This document shows, piece by piece, positions 26,633 through 36,458 of a stretch of DNA of 64,000 nucleotides. The stretch covers positions 62,001-126,000 of the forward strand of contig VENI01000004.1 in the NCBI GenBank assembly GCA_009711615.1, written 5' to 3'. Numbering within the stretch: the stretch's first letter is position 1; each line of letters starts with the position of its first letter. The stretch comes from Bacillota bacterium (GTDB taxonomy: Bacteria > Bacillota > Desulfotomaculia > Desulfotomaculales > Desulfohalotomaculaceae). The notes beneath the pieces are model-generated. The model was not told where the DNA came from. It saw only the letters and a program-made list of their open reading frames with translations, and searched no databases. The position numbers were made by a program, and so were the translations under genes.

Positions 26633-26837
26633 TGTTATTTCCCTCCGTGCTTAGTTAGCTAGTATTTTAATAGTATACTACAACGATTATTAATTTAACA
26701 AATGATTAAACCAAAGAAATTATTCACAGTATATTTTAAAAGGATTATTTTAAAAAGCAAATAAGAGGTTTTCCTTAATAATTAGAGACTTTGATTGGTT
26801 ATACTAAGTGGAACTATTAATGATACGGGGTGATAAA

Positions 26838-27581
26838 ATGCTGCTAAAAGACAAGGTAGCAGTGATAACAGGGGCGGCTTCTGGTTTTGGAAAAGAGACC
26901 TGTAATTTATTTGCTGCGGAAGGGGCTAAAATAGCTGCAGTTGATTACAGTGAAGAAGGAGCTATAACTGCAGAGGATATTATTAATAAAAACGGAGAGG
27001 CCATCTTTGTAAGAGCCGACGTTTCCAAAGAAGAAGACGTAAAAAATTACATAGATGAAGCACTAAGCAAATTTGACAAAATTGATATAGTCTTTAACAA
27101 TGCTGGTATCTTTGTTCCCGGTAAAGCGGATGAGCTTTCAATAGAAGATTGGGACAAAGTTATGGATATTAACTTAAAAGGGGTATTCCTTGGCTGCAAA
27201 TATGCCATTCCCCACTTAAAAGATAACGGTGGCGTAATTATCAACACTGCTTCTGCGGCAGGGTTAATAGGGTTCCCAGATTCAATCTCCTACGCCGCCT
27301 CCAAAGGTGGAGTGGTGTCTCTAACAAGATCGGTAGCCGTTGACTACGTAAATGACAACATCAGGGCAAACTGCATTTGTCCCGGCACAGGAAGAACCAG
27401 AATGACAGAGGAAGTATTACAAAATGAGCAAATGAAAGAAATGTTCCTAAATCCCATTCCGATGAAAAGATTCGCTCAACCCATTGACATTGCCAATGCT
27501 GCTTTATTCTTGGCATCGGATCTTTCTTCATATCTCACTGGTGTAGCCTTACCGGTGGATGGCGGTTGGACAATGGCCTAG
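26838..27581 (+). CDS. SDR-family oxidoreductase
   Basis: A 247-residue classical short-chain dehydrogenase. Cofactor motif TGAASGFGKET near residue 14, NNAGIFVPG near 86, active-site Ser near 138 and YAASKGG (Tyr-x3-Lys) near 151; the tail PVDGGWTMA is typical of the glucose dehydrogenase/FabG-like group. Substrate cannot be told. Start ATG 26838 after GGGGTG; monocistronic, with terminator. Confidence 0.9.
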   Translation: MLLKDKVAVITGAASGFGKETCNLFAAEGAKIAAVDYSEEGAITAEDIINKNGEAIFVRADVSKEEDVKNYIDEALSKFDKIDIVFNNAGIFVPGKADELSIEDWDKVMDINLKGVFLGCKYAIPHLKDNGGVIINTASAAGLIGFPDSISYAASKGGVVSLTRSVAVDYVNDNIRANCICPGTGRTRMTEEVLQNEQMKEMFLNPIPMKRFAQPIDIANAALFLASDLSSYLTGVALPVDGGWTMA

Positions 27582-27596
27582 GTTACCAAAGCAACA

Positions 27597-27632
27597 GGGT
27601 GGTTCTTCCTTAATGAGAACCACCCCGTGTTT
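27597..27632 (+). terminator. terminator of the SDR gene
   Basis: Perfect 10-bp stem GGGTGGTTCT/AGAACCACCC with a nine-base loop, then CGTGTTTCC. Confidence 0.8.
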
Positions 27633-27679
27633 CCTGAAATATTAAAAAATAAGCATTGAGTCTTAACCTTTATTATTAC

Positions 27680-29272
27680 CTAATTGCTAATCTTAAATTT
27701 ATCTACAGAAACTTGAAGTGTGTTGGCAATTTCGGCTAGGTCTTGGGTTGCTGAAGACATCTCTTGAATTGTAGATGCTATCTGTTCATTGCTACTTGCA
27801 ACCTGCTCCATTCCCTCACTACTTTGCTTTGAAGCTTGCTGAATTTGCTCAATTACTTTGATTGATCCCTTAACTGAATTAAGAATATCGTCAAGAGCCT
27901 TTCCTGCTTTAGAGGCAAGTTCTACACCCTCTCCAACTTCCTTAGCACCATGTTCCATGGCATTATTAGCGTCTTCTACACCAGTTTGTATTTTTGATAT
28001 TAATTCATTAATTTCCTCAGTTGCATCTGTTGATTGCTCTGCCAATTTCCTAACTTCATCAGCAACAACTGCAAATCCTTTTCCTGCATCTCCAGCCCTT
28101 GCAGCTTCAATGGCAGCATTTAATGCCAGCATGTTAGTTTGATCTGCTATATTAGCTATAACTTTTGTTATATCTCCAATTTGATTAGATAACTGATTTA
28201 GGTTTTTAATAGCATTTCCTACTTGTTGGGATGAATCAGCAACAGAATCTATTTTATTAACTGTTTGCTTTACAGTATTATTACCCTCATTAGCCACTTC
28301 CTCCATCTTTCTTGTCTCTTCTACCGCTTTAGTTGCAGCCTCATAACTCTGTTCAGCAGTGGATGCAACTTCAGACGAGGTACTTGATATCTCTTCCATA
28401 GTAGCGCCAACTTCTTCATTTGATGCGGCTAATTCCTGGCTATTAGATGATAATGACTCGGCATTAGTCATAATATCATGCATTAATGAGCTTAATTGCT
28501 TTGACATGTTATTTAACTTATTTGACAACTCACCAATTTCACTATTAGATTGAATCCTTATTTCTTCTCTAAAATCTCCTTCGGCAAATTTATTAACACC
28601 ATCACCCAACTTATTTAATGGGGACACTACCATTCTATTTAGTATATAAAGCAATAAAGCTGCTCCACCTAATAAGAATAGGATACCCGAAATGGCTGTA
28701 ATGGTCATTGCATTACTTATTAACTCATTCTCCACATCTTTAGAAGCACCAACATACCATATGCCTATAATTTCACCAGTTGTATCCTTGATAGGCATGT
28801 ATGCTGTTTCATACATTTTACCTACAACATTAGCCTCACCGTAAAAATGCTTACCATTTTTTAATACTGTTGTTGCTACTTCTTCAGAAACCGTTGTTCC
28901 TACAGCTCTGTTCCCATCAGATTTTTTAACGTTCGTTGCAATTCTGGTATCTTTTAAAAAAATGGTTACTGTATCACCAGTTAATTCACCAATTTTATCT
29001 ACCACATCAAAGTTATCATTCATTAAAGCGTCACCTTTATAAAGCTTGTCCCCTTTTACTTCCCACGGTCCAGGATACCATTCATCTATAAGGGCTAAAC
29101 CTGTCATCAAGTCACTTTTTGCTTTAACAGTGGCAGATTGCTTAACTATCTTTTCGGCAGAAATATACTGTATTACACCTAATGATACAACAACGATTGA
29201 CATAATGATTGCTACGGACACACCTAACTTAAACTTAATGGAATGAGTTAAATTTGTTTTACTACTTGACAT
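27680..29272 (-). CDS. methyl-accepting chemotaxis protein with Cache sensor
   Basis: A 530-residue chemoreceptor: span at ~13-34, extracytoplasmic Cache-type sensor ~36-185 ([40 protein letters not shown]), span ~192-212, HAMP ~213-268, signalling domain ~290-528 with the hairpin tip [40 protein letters not shown]. It signals to CheA/CheW. It lies behind a c-di-GMP-I riboswitch (29558-29643) with a terminator at 29500-29527, tying motility behaviour to c-di-GMP level. Confidence 0.95.
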   Translation of the reverse strand: MSSSKTNLTHSIKFKLGVSVAIIMSIVVVSLGVIQYISAEKIVKQSATVKAKSDLMTGLALIDEWYPGPWEVKGDKLYKGDALMNDNFDVVDKIGELTGDTVTIFLKDTRIATNVKKSDGNRAVGTTVSEEVATTVLKNGKHFYGEANVVGKMYETAYMPIKDTTGEIIGIWYVGASKDVENELISNAMTITAISGILFLLGGAALLLYILNRMVVSPLNKLGDGVNKFAEGDFREEIRIQSNSEIGELSNKLNNMSKQLSSLMHDIMTNAESLSSNSQELAASNEEVGATMEEISSTSSEVASTAEQSYEAATKAVEETRKMEEVANEGNNTVKQTVNKIDSVADSSQQVGNAIKNLNQLSNQIGDITKVIANIADQTNMLALNAAIEAARAGDAGKGFAVVADEVRKLAEQSTDATEEINELISKIQTGVEDANNAMEHGAKEVGEGVELASKAGKALDDILNSVKGSIKVIEQIQQASKQSSEGMEQVASSNEQIASTIQEMSSATQDLAEIANTLQVSVDKFKISN

Positions 29273-29499
29273 ATTATTTCGCCTCCCTTATTAAAAATAT
29301 TTACTAAATACCATACCAAGGAAAACCTTTAATCACCCAAAATAATGCCAATTTAAATATATTTTATATGTTTTTATCTATGGTAAATATGACCACCACT
29401 AATGATTATTCACACCCTTGTATTTTAATGCAATTATTATGCACTCCAAGTAAATAGCTATAATTCATTGCAGTTCAGTCATTTTTCCCTCACCCAAAA

Positions 29500-29527
29500 C
29501 AAAAAAGTGCAGTACAGACTGCACTAA
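29500..29527 (-). terminator. riboswitch expression-platform terminator
   Basis: AGTGCAGT/ACTGCACT stem followed on the minus strand by TTTTTTG, 230 bp before the chemoreceptor start. Its 5' arm (with TGCAGTCTG, 29515-29523) is perfectly complementary to CAGACTGCA at 29564-29572 in the riboswitch, giving an antiterminator. Confidence 0.8.
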
Positions 29528-29557
29528 AAAAATCGATGTTATGCTAACAAAGAATTA

Positions 29558-29643
29558 ATTATCTGCAGTCTGGCGATCTCCTCAGTTATTAAAGAAGACC
29601 CATAACTTTGCGTCCCACCCTTTCAAGTGGTTTGCCCATTGTT
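29558..29643 (-). ncRNA. cyclic di-GMP-I (GEMM) riboswitch
   Basis: On the minus strand the conserved GEMM-I blocks occur in order: GGGCAAACC, CTTGAAAGG, GTGGGACGCAAAG, GGGTCT, then GCCAGACTGC closing the second helix. A -10 element TATAAT is at 29658-29663 and a terminator lies downstream. The aptamer's 3' strand doubles as antiterminator strand, so ligand binding should favour termination: probably an OFF switch for the chemoreceptor. Confidence 0.93.
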
Positions 29644-29657
29644 AAGATTTGTTAACA

Positions 29658-29663
29658 ATTATA
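29658..29663 (-). promoter_or_regulatory. -10 element of the riboswitch transcript
   Basis: TATAAT on the minus strand, placing the start about 8 bases before the aptamer. A -35 match is weak. Confidence 0.5.
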
Positions 29664-29773
29664 CCATGTTTTAACCGTTTTTTAATACTTTTACTTTATT
29701 TAGTTAAATTTACCTATTAAGATCTAGGATCTGACAAAATTCACCTAGGACCTTGGTCCTGTTATGGTAATGA

Positions 29774-29800
29774 TAAAAAAGGATGCCAACTGGCACCCTC
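29774..29800 (-). terminator. terminator after the broken gene at 29805
   Basis: GGGTGCCA/TGGCATCC stem (one G-T pair) followed by TTTTTT on the minus strand. Confidence 0.75.
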
Positions 29801-29804
29801 TTTC

Positions 29805-30005
29805 TTATAGTCTTCTCACTTTATATTTCCCTTTTGTTTCTTCATCAACAATGCGCTTTATCTTACCGTTGGCAGCATCCGGCTCACCTGTTCCGCCCAC
29901 CACTATTTCTGGAATGCGCATGGTGGGTTGTGCATCGTTTCCAATAGGACAACTCCTACGGCTTTGGCTGTAAAGTTAATAATTACAACATTAGCAGCCT
30001 TCCCT
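29805..30005 (-). pseudogene. frameshifted small gene of unknown family
   Basis: Two overlapping minus-strand frames join into one plausible protein. Upstream frame: AANVVIINFTAKAVGVVLLET; downstream frame: NDAQPTMRIPEIVVGGTGEP, then DAANGKIKRIVDEETKGKYK to the stop at 29805, with a terminator beyond. The switch lies near 29940, consistent with a one-base indel. No in-frame start with a ribosome-binding site is seen. I do not recognise the family. Confidence 0.4.
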
Positions 30006-30009
30006 TAGC

Positions 30010-30245
30010 TATATGCATATACCAGTATGGCGGAGCCACTGTTCCGGTAAGTGGTAAGCCACCGGTAAAAATGAGCCATCTTCGATTAAGGAGCCAAACA
30101 GCGTTTATGCCGCGAAAGCCTCTTGATATGGGATGGCACCCTCTGGTACAATCCTGTGGGCGAAAAACCCCCGCCCATAAAGGTATTTCCGCCCACTATA
30201 AGGGAGCAGGGGACCCCATGTCAAGAGGACCGTGGAATAAATGCG
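30010..30245 (+). ncRNA. structured RNA candidate, family not identified
   Basis: A ~235-nt G+C-rich block in AT-rich DNA without a supported ORF. A long-range stem of 14 pairs joins CCTCTTGATATGGG (from 30118) to CCCATGTCAAGAGG (ends ~30229); one pair is G-U only if the plus strand is the RNA. Inside lie GTGGGC/GCCCAC and a competing GCCCAT; before it is CCG..GTGG/CCAC..CGG. Known families of this size, such as raiA RNA, should be compared. No clear terminator. Confidence 0.5.
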
Positions 30246-30294
30246 TCATTCCGAAATGAAGTCAATAATTATTACAAAATCACAGTAATTGAAC

Positions 30295-30438
30295 TTAAAT
30301 ATTAATGGCTTCTTCGTCCGGGACTGTGGCTCTCATTCTCCGGACCAATGGCTCAAAGTACTTTGGATTATTCATCTGGTATGATACGCTTGTTAATATA
30401 AATAACATCAGTGCAATGCTGTAGATTACAGATTGCAA
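30295..30438 (-). CDS. possible small membrane protein or gene remnant
   Basis: A 47-residue frame from TTG 30438: a hydrophobic segment (VIYSIALMLFILTSVSYQM) then NPKYFEPLVRRMRATVPDEEAINI. The ending looks like a real protein tail, but no ribosome-binding site is seen, so it may be the end of a decayed gene. The 30439-30605 stretch before the restriction locus shows nothing else. Confidence 0.35.
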   Translation of the reverse strand: MQSVIYSIALMLFILTSVSYQMNNPKYFEPLVRRMRATVPDEEAINI

Positions 30439-30605
30439 AGGCAGGAGTTACTGTCTATATATAGAAAAATTAATAGAAACGTGATAATCATAAAATAATC
30501 CCCATCTTTAAATGTCCTCAACTGTACGACTAATGAAGAAGAGTTTAGCATAAATGATCATCCTCCCTAATGGTAACCATTTACACGAAGCTCTTTATGT
30601 TCTCT

Positions 30606-31721
30606 TTAAGTGGACTTTTTAAATGATAGTTCTTTTGTTATCTTTTCAATTAAATCCTTTGCATTCTCTAATTTTAAATATTCATTAGCAATTTCATCTT
30701 GTATCTGTTTTTCAGGAAGTATAACAGGAATTTGATCTAATTGACTTTTTTCTAATTTTCCATTGCCACTTTTTGAAGTAGCGTATTCACCAGTAATACC
30801 ATTTAAGTAAATTTCAAGCCATTTAGGATTGATTATTTCTTTAAAAGAAGGTTTTATAACGATTTTTCCACACTTTTCAGTCATTAAAAAGATACTATTT
30901 CTAAGAAATACTCTTCCTGCAAAGCCATTTGTTGTCCAAGTAAGTTGTCCAGGATATCCGATTTTTTCAAACTTGTCAAGATATTTACTATCAATATAAC
31001 CCATAAGCCCTTTATTTTGAGTACTCGCAGAGTAAACAGGAACACCGTTTTCTTTATTTCCCTGGCATTTATAAATATCTTTATAATTTATTGTTCTTCC
31101 AACGGTACTAAAACAAATTTCATGTAATTTGAACTTTTCTCCTGTAAGTAAAATCTTCTTTTGAAAAAGATTAGAAATCTGTTTCTCTATTTTAATCATT
31201 TTATTTTTAATTTTTTCACGCTTTAAATAAATAGCCGCATATTCATTTTGGACACTAATATCTGGTAAGTTTACATCTATATTTTCCATCTGCTCCTCAT
31301 ATAGCATACCCTGTGCATCTTTTGCAGTTACCTTTGAAAAAATAAGGTCTTGGTAATAAAAAAGAAACCAAATAAGATTTACTTCATCTTCATTTTTAGG
31401 AATAAGAACGCCACAATGATCATTAGGATAAAATGGATAATCTCTGTAAAACATTTTTCCAGCATAAAATCCATCTTTTGACCATGTTATGCAAGGTGTT
31501 TCAATAATAACACTTCGACCACTCTTTTTTATTGAAGTAAGCCAATCTTTTTCTCCATACCAAGTAATACCTTCGTTCGAAGTTTGGGCAGTAACACATG
31601 GTATAAATAGATCTGAATTTTTTTTCTTGTCTAAATTTGGGCTTTGCCCTTGGTGATAGTATATATCCTTTTCCGTAATCCGAACTCCCGATGTAACATA
31701 AAAAAGATCTTTAACCTTCAC
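30606..31721 (-). CDS. restriction-modification specificity subunit (HsdS-like)
   Basis: A 371-residue specificity subunit with two target-recognition domains and two helical spacers, the architecture of HsdS/BcgB. Each half has the conserved end pattern: LPDISVQNEYAAIYLKREKIKNKMIKIEKQ near 155-185 and LPEKQIQDEIANEYLKLENAKDLIEKI near the C-terminus; TWTTNGFAGRVFLRN and TWSKDGFYAGKMFYRD are the repeated core. Start GTG 31721 (AGGTGA six bases upstream), overlapping the methylase gene end. The target sequence cannot be read. Confidence 0.88.
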   Translation of the reverse strand: MKVKDLFYVTSGVRITEKDIYYHQGQSPNLDKKKNSDLFIPCVTAQTSNEGITWYGEKDWLTSIKKSGRSVIIETPCITWSKDGFYAGKMFYRDYPFYPNDHCGVLIPKNEDEVNLIWFLFYYQDLIFSKVTAKDAQGMLYEEQMENIDVNLPDISVQNEYAAIYLKREKIKNKMIKIEKQISNLFQKKILLTGEKFKLHEICFSTVGRTINYKDIYKCQGNKENGVPVYSASTQNKGLMGYIDSKYLDKFEKIGYPGQLTWTTNGFAGRVFLRNSIFLMTEKCGKIVIKPSFKEIINPKWLEIYLNGITGEYATSKSGNGKLEKSQLDQIPVILPEKQIQDEIANEYLKLENAKDLIEKITKELSFKKST

Positions 31722-34446
31722 TAGAATCACCTATATTTATTTCTTTTAATAAATTTTCAAGCTCTGTTATGATAGATTTAGTCGTTTGTTTTAGTTCAGG
31801 GAGTTTTAGGGGTTCTTTTGCCTCGCTACGGAAATATCGTTCAGGGATTAGGAATAGTAATTTAATTGTATTAGTTACTTTTTTGTCATAAAACCGATCT
31901 TCAAACGGATCATAGTAGAGATCTAAATCATTTATTATTTCTTCGTATTGTTCTTTAATTACTTTTACATCATTTTCTTCTTCTTCTAAAATTTCATCAA
32001 TACTCTTAATAAAGTATAAAGATGCTAACTCTTTGTTTATTTCCTTTAATAGTTTTTCATTTTCAATTACTTTATGAGTAATTTGTGACTTTAACCAAAA
32101 TTTCACATTCCCTTTTTTGATTCTATAATCAATGTCATTATTTTCTTTAATTATATTCATCAAATCATCAATCAAATTTCCTTCCTCATTAATTAAATCT
32201 TTCATTCTTTGTTGGGTAAGTGAAAACATCCGTCTAAGATCTGCAAATTTTAAATATTTATATACAGTCTTACTGAGATCAATAAAAGTATTGTTTGTAT
32301 TATCATACTTCATTGATAGTGCAGCTAACATTTCAATATATTCTTGCTTTAAGTTGTTTTTTTCATCAAACAAATCACTAGGGTAAAGAGGAAATTCCAA
32401 TTCAATTTTCTTATTAATTTTTTGTTTAACTTTTATTTTAGAAATTGTTGATGGACGAACCACTTCATCCTGAAGAACTTCGTTCATATCAATAAAACCG
32501 AATTTTTTCCCTTCAATTTCCTCAAACCACTCATTGTAATACTTTTCATTTGATTCAGGTACTTTTTTATACCACCTTTCTTTTATCAAAGAAGGGTGCC
32601 CTCTTCCATCATTATCTTTCCATGGGAGTAATTCGTTATGATACCATTTACCATTTTCATCTTTTAAATCTGTGTTAAACTTTTTATCAGAGTTTGCTTG
32701 TCCATCATTATCAACAATATATGCCCAAAATCTTTCATTCTTGCAAAGTTCAATATCTGGATATACATTATGTCGTCTTTTAAAAAATATTGCATAAGTT
32801 TTTTCTTTTGTGTAAGGAGCAAATGAAAATTTAGGGAGGCTAATTATTTTTTCTAGTTCACAATTTTTGAGGAACCAATGTCTAACCTCACTTAAGGATG
32901 GTGCTTCAAGGAGTCCATCAGGAATAATTACCAGAGCTCTTCCAGTTCCAGGTTTGAGCATCTTAACAATTTTTATTAAAAAATTAACCTCTAATCGTTT
33001 GTTTTTAGTAACTTCACTATCAACAAAAATATCCCCTTTACCATAAGGTACATTTGTCACGATATAATCAAGATCCTCGTCGTGTTCATTTGAAATCAGA
33101 GTATCAAGGTTTTTTATCCTAGAAAATCCATCACCAGCAAGGTACATATTAATTTTTGTTCTAACAACATTACTATTGTAAATATCATACCCATAAAAAG
33201 TATTCTCTGAAAAAGTTCGAACACCAAAATTTTCAATGTTTTTTTCATCTACATAATCTTCAATAAGCTTTAATGTTTCGGTTAGAAAACCACCTGTACC
33301 ACAGGCACAGTCACATATTTTTTTTGTCTCACTTACAATAGAGGCTAAATCATTTTCAAAAAATAATTCAACTAAAGGTCTAATTATGTGCCTTCTAGTA
33401 AAGAATTGGCCATAGCTAGCTTTTGTTTTTTTATCAGCTAATTCCTCGTAGATCTCTCCAAATAAATCTATTTTAGAAGAATGCAGTTCTTCCAATTTAG
33501 ACACTTCATCAAATACTTGTTTTAATTTAAAAATATTACTTTCATCAAAGTCATTAATAATATCAATAAAATTAAAAACTGTGTTTTGTCCATCTTTAAT
33601 AATAAAAATATCCTCATACTTTTTTTGCTCCGTTCTAGGATCTGTTATATTAATAACGTTTTTAGTAATACTTGTAATATCATCTTTTAGTTTATAATAA
33701 TTAGTTATAGTTTTTAATTCTTTCCACGATGTCGTAAGGGTTTGCTCTGTATCGAAATCCTTTTCCAAAATAAATTTCAATGCAATAAATGCTATAGTAA
33801 AATCAATTTCTTTCTTATTATTATTTTGAATATGTTTAATTCTACGGTAGTATTCTCTTAATTGTGCAATAATTGATTTTATATCTTGTGCCTTTCTATC
33901 TTTAAAAATAAATTTAGTTTTATTTGGATTATCATAAATTGCTTGTATAACATATTTATTAGGGAAATCCTTTACCTCTTGACCATCAATTAACAATGGT
34001 TCCCATAATTCCTGGGAATCTTCGTTTAACACTCGTAATTTTGACTTTAAACCATTGAACCCCATAACAACCCTTACATCAATTCCCTTTCGTCTAAGTC
34101 CATTAGCATAATAAATCGCTTCTTCTAACGCAACATTAACATCTTTTTGAGGCTCTTTATTTTCAATAATAAGTTTTAGAGTGTCATTTTCAATTAATGC
34201 AAAATCCAGTTCACCAGTTCCACCTCCAGTTCCTTTGGATGGAACATTTCTATCAATTTGGCTAATTCCAGTTCGTTGTTGTCTAATCTGTTGGGGTTTG
34301 TATCCGAGTTTTTCTAAAATAGCTTCTGTTTTTGAATCAACTGTCTCTTCTGAAACAGTAATGTCATGAACCTTCTCAAAAGAAAATTTAAATTGATCCT
34401 TCATTTTAATGTTTAGCACAACTGCCTTGCTGAATATTTCTGGCAT
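31711..34446 (-). CDS. nuclease-adenine methyltransferase fusion of a restriction-modification system
   Basis: A 911-residue protein. Residues ~40-180 resemble the HsdR N-terminal nuclease: GELDFALIENDTLKLIIENKEP contains a PD-(D/E)xK-like D..ExK. Residues ~325-600 are an N6-adenine methylase: YGQFFTRRHIIRPLVELFF, SAM site CDCACGTGGFLTETLKL, and catalytic NVPYG (usual form NPPF/Y). A long helical C-terminus follows. No helicase motifs occur, so it resembles BcgI-type (type IIB) enzymes with cleavage and methylation in one chain, guided by the adjacent S subunit. Confidence 0.85.
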   Translation of the reverse strand: MPEIFSKAVVLNIKMKDQFKFSFEKVHDITVSEETVDSKTEAILEKLGYKPQQIRQQRTGISQIDRNVPSKGTGGGTGELDFALIENDTLKLIIENKEPQKDVNVALEEAIYYANGLRRKGIDVRVVMGFNGLKSKLRVLNEDSQELWEPLLIDGQEVKDFPNKYVIQAIYDNPNKTKFIFKDRKAQDIKSIIAQLREYYRRIKHIQNNNKKEIDFTIAFIALKFILEKDFDTEQTLTTSWKELKTITNYYKLKDDITSITKNVINITDPRTEQKKYEDIFIIKDGQNTVFNFIDIINDFDESNIFKLKQVFDEVSKLEELHSSKIDLFGEIYEELADKKTKASYGQFFTRRHIIRPLVELFFENDLASIVSETKKICDCACGTGGFLTETLKLIEDYVDEKNIENFGVRTFSENTFYGYDIYNSNVVRTKINMYLAGDGFSRIKNLDTLISNEHDEDLDYIVTNVPYGKGDIFVDSEVTKNKRLEVNFLIKIVKMLKPGTGRALVIIPDGLLEAPSLSEVRHWFLKNCELEKIISLPKFSFAPYTKEKTYAIFFKRRHNVYPDIELCKNERFWAYIVDNDGQANSDKKFNTDLKDENGKWYHNELLPWKDNDGRGHPSLIKERWYKKVPESNEKYYNEWFEEIEGKKFGFIDMNEVLQDEVVRPSTISKIKVKQKINKKIELEFPLYPSDLFDEKNNLKQEYIEMLAALSMKYDNTNNTFIDLSKTVYKYLKFADLRRMFSLTQQRMKDLINEEGNLIDDLMNIIKENNDIDYRIKKGNVKFWLKSQITHKVIENEKLLKEINKELASLYFIKSIDEILEEEENDVKVIKEQYEEIINDLDLYYDPFEDRFYDKKVTNTIKLLFLIPERYFRSEAKEPLKLPELKQTTKSIITELENLLKEINIGDSSEG

Positions 34447-35393
34447 TCCTCTCTCAACCTTTCTTCTATATGAATTTATAAAATATTATCCTTGTTAATC
34501 ATAATTATTGTATTAAATCGCGCTGCCAAAAATGCAGAAGAGTTAAATTCTATACTGTAGCTCAGTAGTTAACAAACTAATGGCAGAAAATGATAGTGGT
34601 CAGCTAGACCGATATTTTAAACATATCGAGTAGTTGAATCTATCATTTTCTCTAATTTAAATGTATTAATGTTAATTCTATTTTGGTATTATTTAAATAA
34701 GTTTTGTATGTTCCAACCGTTTGTACTATATACAAACGGAATATTTATAATTTCGGATACTCTAGTCTCTTTGCAGTTAAACTTTATTTCTGGAAAGATT
34801 ATTGTAGATGATAAAGGTAACTATAAAGAATTAAAAATATATGATTATTTACTTTCTATAGGCAGATCAGTATTGTATTGAGTTAAAGATAACAATTATT
34901 TTGGTGACTCCAGTATTTCACTTTTATATTCCAACCTACAGAGATAATTGAAGGAATTATATACTGAGCACAAATATCTTGTTCAGATATAATTTCTTAT
35001 TTATTTCATGAACTATTACTTTAGCCTACATTTTCTGAATAAATCTTATGTGAAAAATTATAACACATTTAGAATATAAAAACGGACAAAAATGTATCTT
35101 ATTTACAAATTGTTATTCTGAGATACTTTAAGAATCTCGTAAAACCTATAAGCAAAAAATAAACGAAAACAAAATCTATTTTTATATTAAAAAAAACATG
35201 TAATACATAATTACTGTGTTAAAATTTCTAAACACAACATTAACACAAAACTCTCATTCTTCACATGTAAATTGAATATTTCTGAGTAAAGGTGCAACCC
35301 CTAAAACTAAAATATCCCTTAAACAATTAGTCCGAGGGAACATGTTGTACACTTATAAATATACATAAAAATCCTGAAACATATTGTAAGAAG
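34447..35393. other. AT-rich gap without supported genes
   Basis: About 950 bp between the restriction locus and the candidate attachment site. It holds nested inverted repeats at 34585-34651 and a 70-codon plus-strand frame (34669-34881) with no ribosome-binding site that I do not accept as a gene. Nothing else recognised. Confidence 0.6.
34585..34651. repeat. nested inverted repeats upstream of the restriction locus
   Basis: Outer arms AGAAAATGATAG (34585-34596) and CTATCATTTTCT (34640-34651), inner arms CGATAT/ATATCG (34610-34628). It lies 140 bp before the methylase start; a regulator-binding site or a transcript end are both possible. Confidence 0.55.
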
Positions 35394-35447
35394 CTATTTA
35401 CGCTCTATCAACACGACGCACTCAACGTGGCTTGTACGTGGAAACAT
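35394..35447 (-). other. candidate attachment site: 3' end of a rumA/rlmD-type gene
   Basis: The frame MFPRTSHVECVVLIERK ending in TAG is the C-terminal signature of 23S rRNA (uracil-5-)-methyltransferases (RumA/RlmD); nothing upstream continues it. The 3' end of rumA is a known insertion site of several ICEs. The tyrosine recombinase gene begins ~1 kb away and the element's genes extend from here to the right edge, so I read this as one end (attL or attR) carrying a duplicated gene end. Confidence 0.6.
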
Positions 35448-35569
35448 ATATTAAAAACACCGTCGTTATTTAGATTCACCTGGATATAATAAGATAACCA
35501 GTCATACATAAACACAAAGGATGGCAGTCATGGTCAGTGTTACTGAATATGACTGCCATCTCTACTTTA

Positions 35570-35904
35570 TCATTTGACGGGGCCGTCTGCCCTTACATCT
35601 ATATGTGTGAAGGTTTTGTACTGGCCCACTCCGGGAAAATTCATGTTTTCTGCCACACTGGCCACTGCCTCTGGGGACACCCTTGCCACCACAATGTCTG
35701 CAGCATTACCAATAAGGTGCTGGCTGTTTTTTACCCCTCCCACCTGACGGTTATGCTGTTGGCAGCGGTAGCCGCTTATTATTGTTACTAGGCGGCCGCC
35801 CAAGCTGCTTCTCTAATTTTTTCCAGCATTTTTATCAGCTGAACATTAACTCTAACCATGCCGCAGCAGCGACAGGCGAATTCTTCTTCCTTAAAAATGC
35901 TCGC
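35570..35904 (-). pseudogene. peptidase M15-like (D-Ala-D-Ala carboxypeptidase) gene, frameshifted
   Basis: The C-terminal part VTIISGYRCQQHNRQVGGVKNSQHLIGNAADIVV carries the M15 metal-binding pattern (SxHxxGxAAD). Upstream, in another frame, FKEEEFACRCCGMVRVNVQLIKMLEKIREA is the usual N-terminal part. The frames switch near 35805, consistent with a one-base loss, and the very N-terminus is cut by a stop before 35904. Such proteins cut peptidoglycan stems and are common in phages and ICEs. Confidence 0.75.
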
Positions 35905-35978
35905 CTAAATATCGGACTGGCTGGGCCCGGCTGCGCCTCTATAATACCGCTAATAAAATTAATTATTTATATCCGTTT

Positions 35979-36263
35979 TTAATCATTATTATCAATAATA
36001 TTCTTGTTTAACTTTTCAGGATACCAGTATATATTCATTAATAATTCCCCGGTGTCTTTTTGATATATACCATAGCATTTATTACATTTCATAGTCCTGC
36101 TGTCTGGGCTGCGTTTTTCTTTTACATCACACTTATTCTGGCCTATCCTAATCATGGCAATATTTTCCTTATCCATATGAAAAACTAAGACTTCTTCTTT
36201 TGCAAGTTGTTCTATTGATGTTTCTGTTAGTGTATAAAAAGCTTTTGGTCTCATAAGCATCAT
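35979..36263 (-). CDS. small CxxC protein of unknown function
   Basis: Up to 94 residues, probably starting at MRPKAFYTL. One CNKCYG pair (plus an earlier NKCDVK) could bind metal; remainder beta-like (LVFHMDKENIAMIRIGQNKCD, LLMNIYWYPEKL). No family recognised. It lies between the M15 remnant and the integrase. Low coding certainty. Confidence 0.4.
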   Translation of the reverse strand: MMLMRPKAFYTLTETSIEQLAKEEVLVFHMDKENIAMIRIGQNKCDVKEKRSPDSRTMKCNKCYGIYQKDTGELLMNIYWYPEKLNKNIIDNND

Positions 36264-36458
36264 AAAACTGCTTCTGCACTAATATGCAAGGTGTCCCAAG
36301 TTCTTTTAAGTCTTTTATTAATCGTTCCATTCTTTACAGCCACCTTAATTATTTAAATATACTATTAATATTAATTAAATAGTTAATAATTCCTTTCGCG
36401 AAATTGATGTTTTTTATTATTCGACAAATATTGTAATTATTTTGTCTAATAATCAAAT

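Noticed and set aside
30071-30305. Short plus-strand frames of about 60 codons
   Set aside because: Cover the structured RNA candidate and show no protein-like features.
34669-34881. 70-codon plus-strand frame in the AT-rich gap
   Set aside because: No ribosome-binding site or recognisable pattern; not strong enough to call.
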